A DNA stretch of 64,000 nt from Aureobasidium sp. EXF-3400 (GCA_024195585.1 SWBL01000053.1:62001-126000), one strand, 5' to 3'. Positions 53,143 to 64,000 are shown, counted from the first letter of the stretch. Numbers and translations: made by a program. The notes: a model not told the origin generated them from the sequence alone.

Positions 53143-54165
53143 TTAGGCATACTGTGCAGAAGCCTTCTCGCACCACTCCCACAGCTTCTCATCACCACCA
53201 TTCTCCATCGCCTCAGCGACGTCTGAGCGAACGGGACCAAATCGACCCCATGGAATGATGAACTTGCCAGCATTCTCAGAACGTCCAGCTTCCTCACTCC
53301 AGCCAGCGAAAAGCTCGGTATAGGCGCCGAGGTGAACTGGATAGGTAAGCATACCGATGAACATGGCTTGTACACTCGACTGGTGTCTCCCGAGCTCTGA
53401 TTTGAGGTTTCCTGGGTTCCAAGCGTTGGAGATGATACCAGATTTTTCGTATCGACGACGCAAAGCGCTGGCGAGAAGCGCGTTTCCGGCCTTCGACTGA
53501 CCGTAGTTGGCTTGTTGCATTCCGTGGACGGTGGGTTCACCATCTGTCCAAGTTACACCTCCAGTTGGGGACATGAGGTCGACAGCAAGAGATCCGGCGA
53601 AGGTCACGCGAGTCGATCCTGCAGGTGAAGAGGCGGCCGTCTTCTCGATGATAGGAAGCAGAAGCTTGGTGAGCAAGAAGGAGCCAAGCACGTTTGTGCC
53701 CATCTGGAGCTCATAGCCTTGAGCTGTCTTGGAGCCACTAGGCGGCGTCATGACCTTGTATCTCCGTCAGTAATCTTGGAAGCGACATTAAATCGCCACT
53801 GCACGTACACCAGCATTGTTGGTCAAAACATCCAGACGAGACTCTTGAGCCAAGAATTTCTCAACACCTGGCTTGATAGTAGTCAAGTCGGCCAAGTCGA
53901 CATGCATGAACACAAGCTTTCCCTTCGAGTTAGGCACAGCATCGCGAATCTCTGAGATGGCTTTGTTTCCTTTCTCTTCAGAGCGACCAGCGACGTACAC
54001 GGTGCCGTCGTGCTCGTACAGGATCTTGGTGAGTTCGTAACCGATTCCTGCGTAGCCACCGGTGACGATGAACACGCGTTCAGCTTGGTTAGGCAGATTC
54101 TTTTCGGTCAGCTCAGGTGTAGGAATCCAGGTTGACTGTCTGAAGAAGGAAGAGAGTGCTGCCAT
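53143..54165 (-). CDS. Short-chain dehydrogenase, light-dependent-reductase/retinol-dehydrogenase-like
   Basis: Two exons, 54165-53809 and 53754-53143, with a 54-nt intron (GTACGT...TACAAG) in phase 0; 322 aa. The cofactor motif is VTGGYAGIGYELTKIL (TGxxxGIG) at about 34, with the NNAGV strand at the exon junction. The catalytic Ser is in FAGSLAVDL and the catalytic Tyr-Lys in NYGQSKAGN. Arg in VAGRSEEKG after the second strand suggests NADPH preference. It resembles the large fungal group of RDH/WWOX-like SDRs; the substrate is unknown. There is no membrane segment beyond a short hydrophobic N-terminus. It sits alone, with no cluster partners adjacent. Confidence 0.88.
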
Positions 54166-55089
54166 TTCTGCGGAGTTGTTCGATGATATCTAGATGGTAG
54201 AGTACGATGGGATAAGTTGAATTCAACTTGTGGTTCCAAAGGACGACTGATGAAGTCAAGCCAAAGTAGAGTTCCGGAGATTGTGCGAACGGTATATCCG
54301 ACGTCTGCCTTTCAGATACTGGTACCAGCGCGCTACCTACAGCATGTGACAGAATGTGTTCTTGCAGTTGAGCTTTTTACAGGAGTTGGAAGTGTAGTTT
54401 CACTAACATACGAGGAAGGAACGGCGCAGAGGGTAAAAGGATCTTGTGAACGAAGGGAGGAGGCCATGAGAAGCACTCGATGCACGTCATCGCCAAGCAA
54501 TATTATACATATTTGTGCAGGCTAGCATACTGCAGCTTGCATAACAAGCTCTACAATATTACAATACATCATAAACTATATGGGTTTGAGACCAGAAATT
54601 TGCAGCAGTCAAGCATATTGGCAGATATCATGGTAAACTCAGGTCGAGAGCGAAGGAAGTCTTCGTGAGCGTGATGGCCCGATCACCAGCTCGATCAGTG
54701 ATTAAATACGGTACCATCTCTAACAAACCCCGGGGTATAACAAGTCTTCTTCGAACATGAAGATTGAATAGTTGCAAGATATCATCTTGGACCGCTAATG
54801 ATGTCAAGTTTTATAGTATTGCTTAGCAGCAAGTATTTATTGCTACATGCTATAGCAATCAAGGCCAAGCAATCGAGTATTAGTAGCAAACAGCAGATCC
54901 AAGACCTGAAAAATCGTGCTTTACGACTAATCACATACGGTTTCATGTGTCGGGAGTTTTTATAAAGCATCGTCTATGATTCTTCCACCAGGACTCACAA
55001 AGCGTCACGGAAAAGACTCGACAGCTCCTACAAACCAGAAGCACAAGGAAAGAAACCACCCTACCATCTTCCATCTTCCAGAACTCACC
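54166..55089. other. AT-rich intergenic region
   Basis: The part from about 54490 to 54960 is noticeably AT-rich with short inverted words (for example TTGCTACATGCTATAGCAA-like). It may be a decayed, RIP-affected remnant. No coding gene is supported. Confidence 0.45.
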
Positions 55090-55436
55090 ATGAACTACCA
55101 CCCACCAACCGTAAGTGCAGAGGTCGACAGCGACATCTCTCGCTACAACATCTTGAGTACTCCCACCTCCTCCCCTTCTTCCCATCTTCTGCCACCTGCT
55201 AATGAAAATCAGACTACTGCTCGATCATCTTGCCTGGCAAGATCTGCAGCATCGTGGTGTCAGCCTGCTACACCTGCCGTATGCGCGGTCACCAGCAGTA
55301 TCAAGCCAAGTTGATCGTCGACGGCAGATGCATTCTCAGGGGTGGATGCAAGAACACCAACGAAGAAGCATTGGCTGGACTGTACTACTGGTTGCAGAGA
55401 CGCGCAGAGTGGAAGGCCGAAAGATTCCACGGTTGA
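55090..55436 (+). CDS. Small orphan protein, member 1 of proposed tandem family
   Basis: Exon 1 55090-55156, intron 55157-55212 (GTACTC donor, GCTAATG branch, AATCAG), exon 2 55213-55436; 96 aa. The phase-1 intron matches the three genes that follow. After the junction come two beta-strand-like segments (KICSIVVSACYTC; YQAKLIVDGRCILRGG) and a helix (EEALAGLYYWLQRRAEW). Five cysteines cluster in the domain, but there is no signal peptide. An alternative donor at 55111 (GTAAGT) would put the downstream exon out of frame, which is why GTACTC was chosen. I do not recognise the family. The model rests on splice logic and on the shared pattern with neighbours. Confidence 0.5.
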
Positions 55437-56095
55437 GAGGCAGAGAGGTCGAGTGCTGAATGGAGCACAGCCAGTGATTTGGCAAGTGAGGCCAACGAAG
55501 AGGGCTCTGCGGTTGTGATGGGAGAGTGCTTCGAGCAAAACAGAGCCGGAATGACGAGCTAATGAAAAGATGATTTTCCGAGTCCTCTCCATGTGCTAAA
55601 TCGTGTAACGCGTGCAGCTATAGGAATGCACGATAGTGTTAGGAAACAGGAGAGTGGCCACTGAGAAGCGACGACTTATTAGCTCTCTGTGGACACGTCT
55701 ATGCTGCCGAAAACAATTGTGTCTTTTTATAGTACATACTATGCTCTTTGTTGTGATAGGGATACGATAGAAGTTACAGACCTAGGACACGGGGAGGGCG
55801 TATGCCTCATCATCGAGATCTCTTCTCTGTAACGATGTAGTGACCAGTCTGATGGATTGCACAAGGGTTTTGGAGTTTAGGCCGTTGTTCAAGAAGTGAC
55901 GGTGGCAGGGTCCACCACAACATGATCAACCGCCCGTGTTGATGCACGAGCTCGAGTGAAAGTGTTCTCTGCAAATCGAATACTGATCAGTGCTGTAGTC
56001 AGTACCATAGCCCTCAATCCAAACTCTTCACAACCACACCGAACAACAACAACGACCATACCTATCTCCAACAACCTGTTACGCCAATAGCAACC
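55437..56095. other. Intergenic containing MITE copy B
   Basis: Between members 1 and 2 of the small-gene array. Apart from the MITE-like element I see only promoter sequence for the 56096 gene. Confidence 0.55.
55584..55797. mobile_element. MITE-like element, copy B
   Basis: A 214-bp element with the same terminal inverted repeats as the element at 18024-18246 (left 55584-55609, right 55773-55797) and collinear interior. It is oriented the same way and has no coding capacity. Relative to copy A it keeps more G/C at transition positions. I see no clear target-site duplication. Confidence 0.78.
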
Positions 56096-56736
56096 ATGAC
56101 TGGCCCTAATAGGGAGGTCATCAAAAGACGTCTCAGCCGCATCTCCGCGACCTTCAAGGGCAAAGCCCACGTTAGAAAAGCCGACATGGCTGAAAGCGCT
56201 GGAGGGTGGACTCTATGTCGCGGTCTCCACTGTATGCCTTCTCTGACCATCACTCTCGTCCATACTTCTAACAACTCTTCTACTCAGACACCGCGCAGCA
56301 GAAATTCCCAGAGTATGGCGACAAGTACCAGGTCCACGTGCAGACACCCTTCGACAAAGTTAACCTCTACACCGCGACCCTCACCATTCTCGGCGAAGAC
56401 GAACCTCTTCTGCAGACAAAGTTTTGTCCTACTCCTGTTGAAGCACTCTCGAACCTGCGCATCATGATCATGGTCTGCGAGGATCCCAACACCAAGGTCA
56501 AGAAGCTCGCCGAACAACGAAAGAATGAAGAGCGCGCTGCAGAAAAGGATGCCAAACAACAGAACGATGAGAAACCTGTGGACAGCGAAACCCTGGCCAG
56601 GAAGCAGCGTGAGGATGCAATGCACGCCGAAAAGAGATCTCTGGAAAAGGAAAGACTGGCCAGACAGCAGTGGGATTCCCTCATGTCTCAACTGGGTGGA
56701 AAGAAGTGGCGCCACGCCGCTGAAGGTCGCAAGTGA
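56096..56736 (+). CDS. Small orphan protein, member 2 of proposed tandem family
   Basis: Exon 1 56096-56231, intron 56232-56287 (GTATGC, CTAAC branch, CTCAG; phase 1), exon 2 56288-56736; 194 aa. The N-terminus is basic (NREVIKRRLSRISATFKGKA). The domain after the intron has strands DKYQVHVQTPF and NLYTATLTILGE, then FCPTPVEALSNLRIMIMV as the helix. A C-terminal charged coiled coil of about 75 residues follows (KKLAEQRKNEERAAEKDAKQQ, ARKQREDAMHAEKRSLEKE), making it the longest member. There is no signal peptide or membrane segment. Function unknown. Confidence 0.65.
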
Positions 56737-57214
56737 ATGGCTCATGCTGCTGAGTGAGAAGTCTTGTCGCAGATTCAAAGCTTGTTTGCCACGAACAAAA
56801 GATCAATGGCCGAACGTATGTTACGAGGTTGAGCAGCAGGCGTTTTGTCGAAGAGCTGGAAAGGCGTGTCCAGACAGGATGACTGCCTTCCGAACCGAAC
56901 CAATGAAATTCAAGTTGCAATCCTCAGCACCATCTCTTTCTTTCTTGATTCATGACGGTGATTTTGTTGTGCAATGAGAGGGAAACTGAGCTACCTACCA
57001 GACTGAAGTGGAGATGAAGAAATGCAGGTTCCCGCAAACTGCAACAAAGGGCAGCCTATAGAGTGGTCGTACAGCCACGTCACAAGACCTTGATTTGGAG
57101 CATCGGCTCTCCGACTTGAACAAGAAAATATTGTGCTTACCATGCTGTGCCAGATATCTTTCGAGCCCCACCCCGGTTCCCACTCTGATCACGACCTCAA
57201 CGATCTTTTTCAAT
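56737..57214. other. Intergenic between members 2 and 3
   Basis: Probable promoter of the 57215 gene; no other feature. Confidence 0.5.
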
Positions 57215-57601
57215 ATGCCGTCCACCATGTCGTCAAACAGTGCTCATTCAACCGGCATGAAAGTTTCAACCTTGCTTCGAGATGAGAAGAAGTCTTGCAA
57301 GCAGATGCAGAAGAAGATACTGAGTAAATAAGACCAAGCCGTGTAAGCTAGCACAGATGCTGACAATTTCACAGAAGACATGCCGCTCGCCATTTCCCAG
57401 GGCAAGGGGTTCTCCATCCAAGCTGAGAACATTGGAGCAAAGACCGGAGACCCATCTGTTGTCGCCAAAGTGCTCTGGAAAGAGAAGAGAAGCGGAGCCG
57501 ATTTTCAAGGACACATGAATGGACCGCCAGCTCATAGCGTCCTCTTGGCCTTGATCAGTCTGAGGGAGAAGACACAGGAGATGGCAAGGGCTCAAAAATG
57601 A
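57215..57601 (+). CDS. Small orphan protein, member 3 of proposed tandem family
   Basis: Exon 1 57215-57323, intron 57324-57374 (GTAAAT, GCTGAC branch, TCACAG; phase 1), exon 2 57375-57601; 111 aa. Exon 1 encodes a Ser/Lys-rich head (MPSTMSSNSAHSTGMKVST, EKKSCKQMQKKIL). After the junction: GKGFSIQAENIG, SVVAKVLWKEKRSG, then PAHSVLLALISLREKTQEMA as the helix. Neither exon alone would look convincing. The join keeps frame and both splice sites are near consensus. I see no homologue by eye other than its neighbours. Confidence 0.55.
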
Positions 57602-58188
57602 CAATCCCGAAGCCAGGCACATGCGACGAAGCTGAGTGATGTGGCAGCGAAAGAAGGAGACGTACGTAGGGCGAGGGAGGCTTCGCGGGATGGAATGTTC
57701 ATGTTGCCTGGTTTGTCCTTCTCTGGCTTTTCGATTCCGTTACGTGATAGGCGTTGGAGTATCGACCGACAATGATATCGATGTAGTTCATGTCTAAGTG
57801 CTGTGTAATGCCTGAATTGATGTTGCGTTACTGCAAGAAGAGCCTGAGCTTGCTGGACGGAGATAACTCCACCGAAGAATTATCCCCGGCTATCGGGGCT
57901 TATCGCATCCTCGCATGACGTCGACAGTCTTGTGGACGACCGCAGGCATCCGACGTAGAGGAGACGTAAACGGCGTGACCAGGAAGAAGGAAGGGGCAGT
58001 CACGTCATGTGGAAATGAGATAGATTGTCCTCCAGATCCAACCCCACCATCTCTCCTCCTTCTCCTCTAGAACCCAATTCCTAGCCCTATCCTACAAACC
58101 ACTTATCTACAAAGTGTGCCCCCCTTGCAGCTACTCTCATACCAGACAAGCACTAACACCGCTTCAATAGCTCCATCAATTCGCAACA
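57602..58188. other. Intergenic with GC-rich hairpin word
   Basis: Contains CCCCG-GCTAT-CGGGG (57884-57898), a short perfect inverted repeat carrying STRE-like CCCC/GGGG ends, and a CT-rich leader for the 58189 gene. Confidence 0.5.
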
Positions 58189-58559
58189 ATGGAAGAAACC
58201 TTCTACCGTGACCAGATCCTCTGTACGTCCACCTGTCCTGCCTACCATCTATCAGGACACTGCTGACCGTCTCCTCCAATCCAGCCAACGCCGCTGTGCT
58301 CTTCTCCGACACCTTCCGCATCGTCCTGCGCGCCAAGAAGATCGAGGGCAAACAGACTTACGAAGCTGTTCTCGTCGACGGTTCATCTCACAAGATCCTC
58401 CTCGCCGGCGGCCCCGGCCTTCACTCTATCCAGGAAGCCCTGTTCAATCTGCTCATCGCCACTAGCAACTCGGTGTCCGATTACCTGCAGAGCTTGCATG
58501 ATAAGGAGTCCGAGGGAAAACACCATGAGACTGGTGCCAGTAACCATGGCAAGCGATAG
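58189..58559 (+). CDS. Small orphan protein, member 4 of proposed tandem family
   Basis: Exon 1 58189-58222, intron 58223-58284 (GTACGT...CCAG; phase 1), exon 2 58285-58559; 102 aa. The product starts MEETFYRDQILSNAAVLF. The domain has strands DTFRIVLRAKK, QTYEAVLVDGSS and KILLAGGPGLHS, then SIQEALFNLLIATSNSVSDYL as the helix, and ends in a His/Lys/Glu-rich tail. The strand-strand-strand-helix order with a VDG turn loosely resembles a double-stranded RNA-binding fold, but the basic patch expected for RNA binding is weak. It is probably cytosolic. Family unknown. Confidence 0.68.
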
Positions 58560-59098
58560 AGGCATGCCGTAATGTATATATTTCGCAACGAATCAGACGC
58601 CCCTTTGAAAACTGCTCCATCTCTCATTTGGCTCTACTATGTAATCGTCCTACTCACCAGACGTGGTGAAGACAGCTATGTGTGTTTGACTTTAGTTGTC
58701 AAACAAGCATGAAGTCATGGTTTGCATCATGTCAATTGAAAGTGGCAGAAGGTGCATCGTTGGCATTGGCAATGGCAATGGAAGTGCTGGAGTGCTTGAA
58801 AAGGAAGATGAGCATAGCAAATTGGAGCACTTTTCACAACCAAAGCTTCGGCCGAAACATTCTAATAGGTTGCTATCTTGATGGAGACTTGTTCTCCTGC
58901 ATGCAAGCAGCGGAAGTTAACTTCTGATAACTCCGTTGTTCCTAAGGTTACCTCCTAACGCCGCGCCCATCGGCGGACGTCATTGCATTCTTTCGGTCAA
59001 CGAAGGAAACTACAAGTAGAGCTGCCTTCCAACACTGATATTGCAGAGTATCTCAAGCTCGTCGTTCTTACACCAAACAGAGAAACATACTCGCAACA
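58560..59098. other. Intergenic upstream of the aldo-keto reductase
   Basis: Short frames at 58682-58927 show no protein character and no shared domain pattern. Treated as promoter. Confidence 0.5.
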
Positions 59099-60371
59099 AT
59101 GTCTTTCTTCGATCCTGCACCTAAGCCCAAGAGCCTTCTGGGCTATCACAGAGTATTGGCACCTACTGCCGGCATCAAATGCTCACCACTGTGCCTCGGT
59201 GCCATGAACTTTGGCAACGGATGGTAGGTTGATTCATCAGTACAGTCCCAATTCTTTAAGAGCAATATACTGATCATTCACAGGAAAGAGTTCATGGGAG
59301 AATGTGACAAGGACACCAGTTTCGAGGTCCTTGATGCTTTCTTCGACCTCGGCGGTAACTTTATTGATACCGCCAATGCATATCAATGCGAGGAGTCCGA
59401 GGAGTGGCTTGGCGAATGGATGGAGAAGAAGGGAAACCGTGATCAGATGGTGTATGTATACTCACCTGCTCTCTTGCAAGATCGATCAGCAAACTTACCA
59501 ATATCACAGCATTGCGACCAAGTACACCACTGGATACCGCTACCATGCTCGTGATGCCGAACCTCTTCAATCCAACTTTGTCGGCAACTCCTTCAAGTCT
59601 ATGCACATTTCCGTCAACCGATCATTGAAGAAGCTTCGCACTGACTACATTGATCTGCTGTACGTACATTGGTGGGACTTCACCACCAGCGTTGAGGAAG
59701 TCATGCACGGTCTCAATGCTCTCATCACCGCTGGCAAGGTCCTCTATCTGGGAGTCTCAGACACACCTGCCTGGGTCGTGGTCAAGGCCAACGACTACGC
59801 CCGCGCTCACGGACTACGTCCTTTTTCAGTTTACCAAGGCAAATGGAACGCCGCTTACAGAGACATGGAAAGAGAGATTATTCCCATGTGCTACGATCAG
59901 GGCATGGCACTTGCACCTTGGGGCCCACTCGGTCAGGGCAAGTTCAAGACCAAGGAAGCTCGCAGCAAGGAGCACGAAGGCTCTGCTCGTGCATCCCAGT
60001 CCAGCGAGCAAGAAATCGCCATTTCAGATGCACTTGAGAAGGTTGCAGAGAAGCACAAGGCTACCATGCATGGAATTGCTCTTGCCTATGTCATGCACAA
60101 GACTCCAAATGTGTTCCCTATCGTGGGACAACGCAAGGTCGAACACCTCAAGGCCAACGTCGAGGCTTTGAGTATCAAGCTCACGCAGGAAGATCTGAAA
60201 GAGATTGAGGGCGCAGCTCCATTCGACCCTGGATTCCCCATGACTTTCATCTTTGCTGACAAGTTTGATGTCACAAACAACACTGCAGCTGATGTTAGAC
60301 TTACTGGTATTTCCGCAAACATTGATGCTCCTCCTAAGCAGCAGCCTGTTCCGGCTCGCTCTGAGGTCTGA
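59099..60371 (+). CDS. Aldo-keto reductase, aryl-alcohol dehydrogenase (AAD) type
   Basis: Three exons, 59099-59223, 59284-59451 and 59510-60371, introns 60 and 58 nt; 384 aa. The TIM-barrel AKR tetrad is visible: Asp in NFIDTANAY, Tyr in ANAYQ, Lys in IATKYTTG and His in [13 protein letters not shown]-site features [14 protein letters not shown] and [13 protein letters not shown] occur near the C-terminus. [15 protein letters not shown] and VSDTPAWVV mark the AAD/YajO subgroup that reduces aryl aldehydes to alcohols. The N-terminal exon supplies [24 protein letters not shown], the barrel entry. Fungal members are often stress-induced or sit in toxin clusters, but no cluster genes surround this one. 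Confidence 0.92.
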
Positions 60372-60617
60372 TGAGAATGATATTCCATGTAGCAAGTACT
60401 AAAACTGAGCTTTGTTGAGGGCCAGTTCTACCTTAGAATGAAAGCAAGAACAATTGCAAACATTGATTGCCACTACCAAAAACAAAAGCAATTGAACAAC
60501 AAAAAGGAACACCTAATGCTATGCCCATCTGCGTTTTCCCCTATTTCGGTTTCCCTCCACTTACTACTTCTTTCCGTTCCTCCTCTGCCCCGCTACACTG
60601 TTGTCAGGTCCGTCCAA

Positions 60618-63600
60618 CTACTCCTCTCTAGGGAACTCATCCGTCAACTTCAGCGCAGCCTTGACATTCATACTCAACAACTCTTGAATGAGCAACTTTG
60701 CCGCATACGGCAAAGTCATCCTCACAACACCTCTGGAGCTCTCACAACTCTGACACCAATTCTGGTAGCCCATCATACCGCAAGTCTCGCAGACATCGAC
60801 TTCGTGGGCATCACTGCTGAGCATCAAACGCTCGAGCAGCAACTGCGAAGCTCCGTAGGCGATCAAGCAATCGCGTTCCATTTCTCCCAGGCGCAGACCT
60901 CCTTGGCGCGAACGTCCTTCGGTGGGTTGGCGGGTGAGGATTGCGCGGGGTCCGGTGGCGCGAGAGTGCATCTTGTCCTGCACCATGTGTTTGAGTTTCT
61001 GGTAGTAGATGGGGCCCATGAAGACGTAGGCGGGCAGACTCTCGCCAGTGATGCCAGAAGTCAAGTGATCCTTGCCTGAATAGCTGAAGCCGTGGGAAAT
61101 CAGAATATCACCCATGTCTTCTACTTTGGAGCCGCCAAAGGCAGTGCCGTATTCGTGGCCGCCGCGGAGGATACCTGCTTTTCCGGAGAGGAGCTCAAGC
61201 ATTTTGCCTACGGTCATACGACTAGGGAAACCGTGAGGGTTCATGATGATGTCTGGGCAGATACCCATATCGTTGAAGGGCATGTCTGTTTGTTCGGCCA
61301 GCAAGCCAGTAACACCTTTCTGTCCGTGGCGAGACGAGAACTTGTCTCCAATTTCCGGACGACGGGTCTGGCGTGTTTGGATTTTGATGATGGGGGTATT
61401 CGATTCGTTGGCACTGATCATGACTTTGTCGGCGTATGCTGGGTCAGGCAGTTTGTAGGACATGTGTTGGGGTGCCCAGCCGGCGTTTTGCGTGTTGATG
61501 CCTTGGTTGACTGGTGTCTCTTTGAGCATGTAGCATTCGCCTGCTTCCATCTCGGCACCGACTTCTACAAGACCGTCATTACCGATCTTCTTGTGGCGAG
61601 GGTTGGAGGGATCACGGTCGCCGATACGATCGGTTTGACCGTTTTGGTATTGCTTCAATGGCATGCTGACCTTCTTGAAGACTTGACAGCGTCCGAAACC
61701 ACGATCGCATGACGCTTTGTTCAAGACCAGAGCATCTTCGATATCGTAACCAGAGTATGACATGACAGCGACCATAGCGTTTTGGCCTGCAGGAAGTTTG
61801 TCATACTTGATGAGCTCAATTGTCCTACTCTTGACCATAGGCTTTTGCGGGTAGACCATGAGGTAGAGAAGAGTGTCGATACGAGTAAGCTGATTGTAGG
61901 CAATAGCACCAATAGCTTGTTTACCCATAGCGCATTGGTAGGTGTTACGAGGAGATTGATTGTGGTGAGGGTAAGGAATGAGACCAGCGACAGCGCCTAG
62001 GATGGTAAACGGCTCAATCTCCAGATGTGTGGTGTGTTGGTTGATATCGTGTTCGTAAACTGCAATGTTACAGTCGTTCTCTTCGTTGACATCCAGATAT
62101 TCCACAAGTCCGCGAGACAAGAAGTCATCGAACTCTAATGTGCCCTTGCGGAGAGATTCCAGGTAGCGCGTTGTAACCTTTGACTTGCCCTTCTCGACGA
62201 TGATGAGAGGTCGAACAATACGACCTTCATCGGTTGCAATGTGCACACCATTGTGGTGATGATTGATGTAGATGCTGACAAATTCAGAGATTCTTCCCAT
62301 GCGACGGAATCTGCGGAAAGCAATCAAGAATCGCTTGGGTTCGCGGGTCAAGGCTACCGGTGTACCGTTGAGGAAAATGATATATGCTCCGTCGGCGTAG
62401 AGTTCAGTACCGCTTGCAGATGTTACGTCCTCAGCACCGAGCACGAAAATCATCTTGCGAACGGGATCCTCTTCGTCCATGGTAGTGATGTGCGTCATCA
62501 GAGCCAGATTCTTGACCAGACCACAGGCCTCACCTTCGGGGGTATCTGAAGTACAAAGCATGCCGAATTGAGATGGCTGAAGTGCACGAGGACCGGAAAC
62601 CTTTCGAGTCTTCTCGAATTGGGACGAAATTCTGGTCATCATACCAAGAGCAGCGATGAAACTCAATCGACTCAGAACGTGAGTGACGCCAGCTCTGTCC
62701 ATACGGAAACGCTTCAAAGTCCAGTTACCAGTTGAGATAGCACGTTCCAGACCTTGTGTAATGCGAGATTCGTGCATAGTAATGTAGTCTGCCGGATTGA
62801 AAGCTCTGGTTCTGTTAGGCTTCCTCAGAACCTTGTCCCAACTTTGCTTGATAAGCTTGTTGAAATCCTTGAACAGATCTTCGAACAGCAGAGCCATCAT
62901 CGATCCCGACAATTCCAAACGCTTGTTACCAAGGTAATCTCTGTCGTCAATCAACTTCGGGTCGTGCATACACATGAGCACTCTGCGGACCATGAATGCG
63001 ATGTAGAGGGCCTTTGGTCGGAAGTTCATGGCTGTCACGCCAACGTGAGGAATGATTGTGTTGGACAGCTTCTCCACAGCATTCTGCTTGTTTGTCTTCT
63101 TGGGAACACCGTACTGTCCGAATCTCTCAGGTCGCAGACGAGCTCCAACATATTCCAGAGCTTGTTCTTGGGTCGAGACTCCTGAACGTGCGGCTTCCTC
63201 AAGGTTGACAGAGAACTCATCCTGGTATACAGCATCGTCACCAGCGACAAGAAGCATGATTTCGTGGTCTGACTGGACACCCATGGCTCGGAGAGCAATT
63301 GCAACAGGAATATCTTCGGTAAGTGAGTTGTGCTTGAGAACAATCAATCCCTTTTTGAGCAGAACATAAGTCTTTGTCTTGACGTTGGCAGTGTGACTGG
63401 TAACGGAGGCCTGGATGATTCCCTTGAACATTTCCACAATGACACGGTTCTTGCTGAGTTGTTCCTGGACCAGGATAACCTTTTCTTGACCACGGACAAC
63501 GAAGTAACCACCGGGATCTACGGCGCACTCGTTGAGCAGACCCATTTCCTTTTCTGAGCGACCAGACAAGACACACTTGTTACTCCGCAGCATGACGGGC

Positions 63601-63953
63601 ATTCTGCCAATGTAGACGTTGCGTTCCATCTTCAGACCACTCTGCGATCTGGATTCGAAGTTGACGTAGATCGGAGCCGAGTATGTCAAGTCACGAAGAC
63701 GACATTCGTTAGGCGTGATTCCAGGACCAGAAAGACCAGGGACAGTGCTGTGACGATCTTCGACACGTTCCGGCTTACCAATCCGAATGTCTGTGTATCT
63801 GATGAACATGTTAGGATCCACATCACTGTGAACAGTGGCATTGGCGCGGAGAATGGTCTTCAGCTCGGTGTCGACAAAGAAGTTGTAAGAATCGATATGC
63901 TGTTTCACCAAGCCCTTGACTTTGAGAAAAGCTGGTAGGAGATTCCATTTGTC
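60618..63953 (-). CDS. RNA polymerase III second-largest subunit RPC2 (5' end off the right edge)
   Basis: The exon from 63953 to 60618 encodes the C-terminal 1111 aa. An upstream intron ending CAAAATAG (63954 and beyond, GCTGAC branch) connects to exons outside the window. Rpb2-superfamily hallmarks present are [54 protein letters not shown], the catalytic-core [37 protein letters not shown] and [21 protein letters not shown]. The C-terminal zinc ribbon has the form CxxC...CxxC ([16 protein letters not shown]). [25 protein letters not shown] and QLMKQ-type blocks favour RPC2 over RPB2 and RPA2. The enzyme transcribes tRNA, 5S and U6 genes, including the tRNA-Ser in this window. It is convergent with the aldo-keto reductase. 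Confidence 0.93.
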   Translation of the reverse strand, partial: DKWNLLPAFLKVKGLVKQHIDSYNFFVDTELKTILRANATVHSDVDPNMFIRYTDIRIGKPERVEDRHSTVPGLSGPGITPNECRLRDLTYSAPIYVNFESRSQSGLKMERNVYIGRMPVMLRSNKCVLSGRSEKEMGLLNECAVDPGGYFVVRGQEKVILVQEQLSKNRVIVEMFKGIIQASVTSHTANVKTKTYVLLKKGLIVLKHNSLTEDIPVAIALRAMGVQSDHEIMLLVAGDDAVYQDEFSVNLEEAARSGVSTQEQALEYVGARLRPERFGQYGVPKKTNKQNAVEKLSNTIIPHVGVTAMNFRPKALYIAFMVRRVLMCMHDPKLIDDRDYLGNKRLELSGSMMALLFEDLFKDFNKLIKQSWDKVLRKPNRTRAFNPADYITMHESRITQGLERAISTGNWTLKRFRMDRAGVTHVLSRLSFIAALGMMTRISSQFEKTRKVSGPRALQPSQFGMLCTSDTPEGEACGLVKNLALMTHITTMDEEDPVRKMIFVLGAEDVTSASGTELYADGAYIIFLNGTPVALTREPKRFLIAFRRFRRMGRISEFVSIYINHHHNGVHIATDEGRIVRPLIIVEKGKSKVTTRYLESLRKGTLEFDDFLSRGLVEYLDVNEENDCNIAVYEHDINQHTTHLEIEPFTILGAVAGLIPYPHHNQSPRNTYQCAMGKQAIGAIAYNQLTRIDTLLYLMVYPQKPMVKSRTIELIKYDKLPAGQNAMVAVMSYSGYDIEDALVLNKASCDRGFGRCQVFKKVSMPLKQYQNGQTDRIGDRDPSNPRHKKIGNDGLVEVGAEMEAGECYMLKETPVNQGINTQNAGWAPQHMSYKLPDPAYADKVMISANESNTPIIKIQTRQTRRPEIGDKFSSRHGQKGVTGLLAEQTDMPFNDMGICPDIIMNPHGFPSRMTVGKMLELLSGKAGILRGGHEYGTAFGGSKVEDMGDILISHGFSYSGKDHLTSGITGESLPAYVFMGPIYYQKLKHMVQDKMHSRATGPRAILTRQPTEGRSRQGGLRLGEMERDCLIAYGASQLLLERLMLSSDAHEVDVCETCGMMGYQNWCQSCESSRGVVRMTLPYAAKLLIQELLSMNVKAALKLTDEFPREE

Positions 63954-64000
63954 CTATTTTGGTCAGCTGGTTCATCAAATCCAGATTTCTCAATGATAAT

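Noticed and set aside
58682..58927. Fifth member of the small-gene array
   Set aside because: No phase-1 intron or strand-strand-helix pattern could be built from this sequence.

Overview
The window reads as nuclear chromosomal DNA of a filamentous ascomycete (Pezizomycotina). A Dothideomycetes-like fungus is my guess from protein style; it is not proven. The evidence is short spliceosomal introns (47-126 nt) with GTRNGT donors and CTAAC/CTGAC-like branch sites, dense gene packing on both strands, long intron-poor ORFs, and recognisable fungal orthologues. These include PFK2/FBP2, NUP54/57, TOM5, the complex I twin-CX9C subunit, IWS1, EDE1, COG1 and RNA polymerase III RPC2. I found no prokaryotic operon signals, CRISPR array or virus.

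Layout. 1-1166 (-): C-terminal part of a HemK/MTQ-type glutamine methyltransferase, running off the left edge. 2.4-9.5 kb: an NRPS-like A-T-R reductase, a 7-TM protein and an HSDL2-like SDR. This is the only part that resembles a small accessory-metabolism locus. 9.5-17 kb: an F-box protein, a DUF202 membrane protein, PFK2/FBP2 and an anchored orphan. 17.5-19.5 kb: an intron-containing tRNA-Ser(GCT), a MITE-like element and a secreted GH43 enzyme. 22-27.2 kb: a 1749-residue protein with an Hsp90-like (GHKL) ATPase fold and a C-terminal HELAH motif. 27.8-29.2 kb: a rhodopsin-domain 7-TM protein with an apparent C-terminal frameshift.

31-52.9 kb is a housekeeping block arranged largely as divergent pairs: NDUFA8-like/NUP54, TOM5/IWS1, a mitochondrial orphan/NAD epimerase, and a coiled-coil protein/COG1. 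A CCDC90/MCUR1-type protein, the EH-domain endocytic scaffold EDE1 and an F-box protein lie among them. 53.1-54.2 kb is a second SDR. 55.1-58.6 kb holds four consecutive small genes of no recognised family. All share one phase-1 intron just before a predicted beta-beta-beta-alpha domain, and I propose they are a diverged tandem paralogue array. A second MITE copy lies between its first two members. 59-64 kb has an aryl-alcohol-type aldo-keto reductase converging on RPC2, which runs off the right edge.

The items most worth a second look are the tandem small-gene family (55-58.6 kb), the pair of 214-223 bp terminal-inverted-repeat elements 37.5 kb apart, an in-frame TGA in a coiled-coil gene (49828), the frameshift at about 27.93 kb, and the zinc-protease-like motif at the end of the GHKL protein. 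Exon coordinates were derived by eye from splice signals and reading frame. No database search was run.
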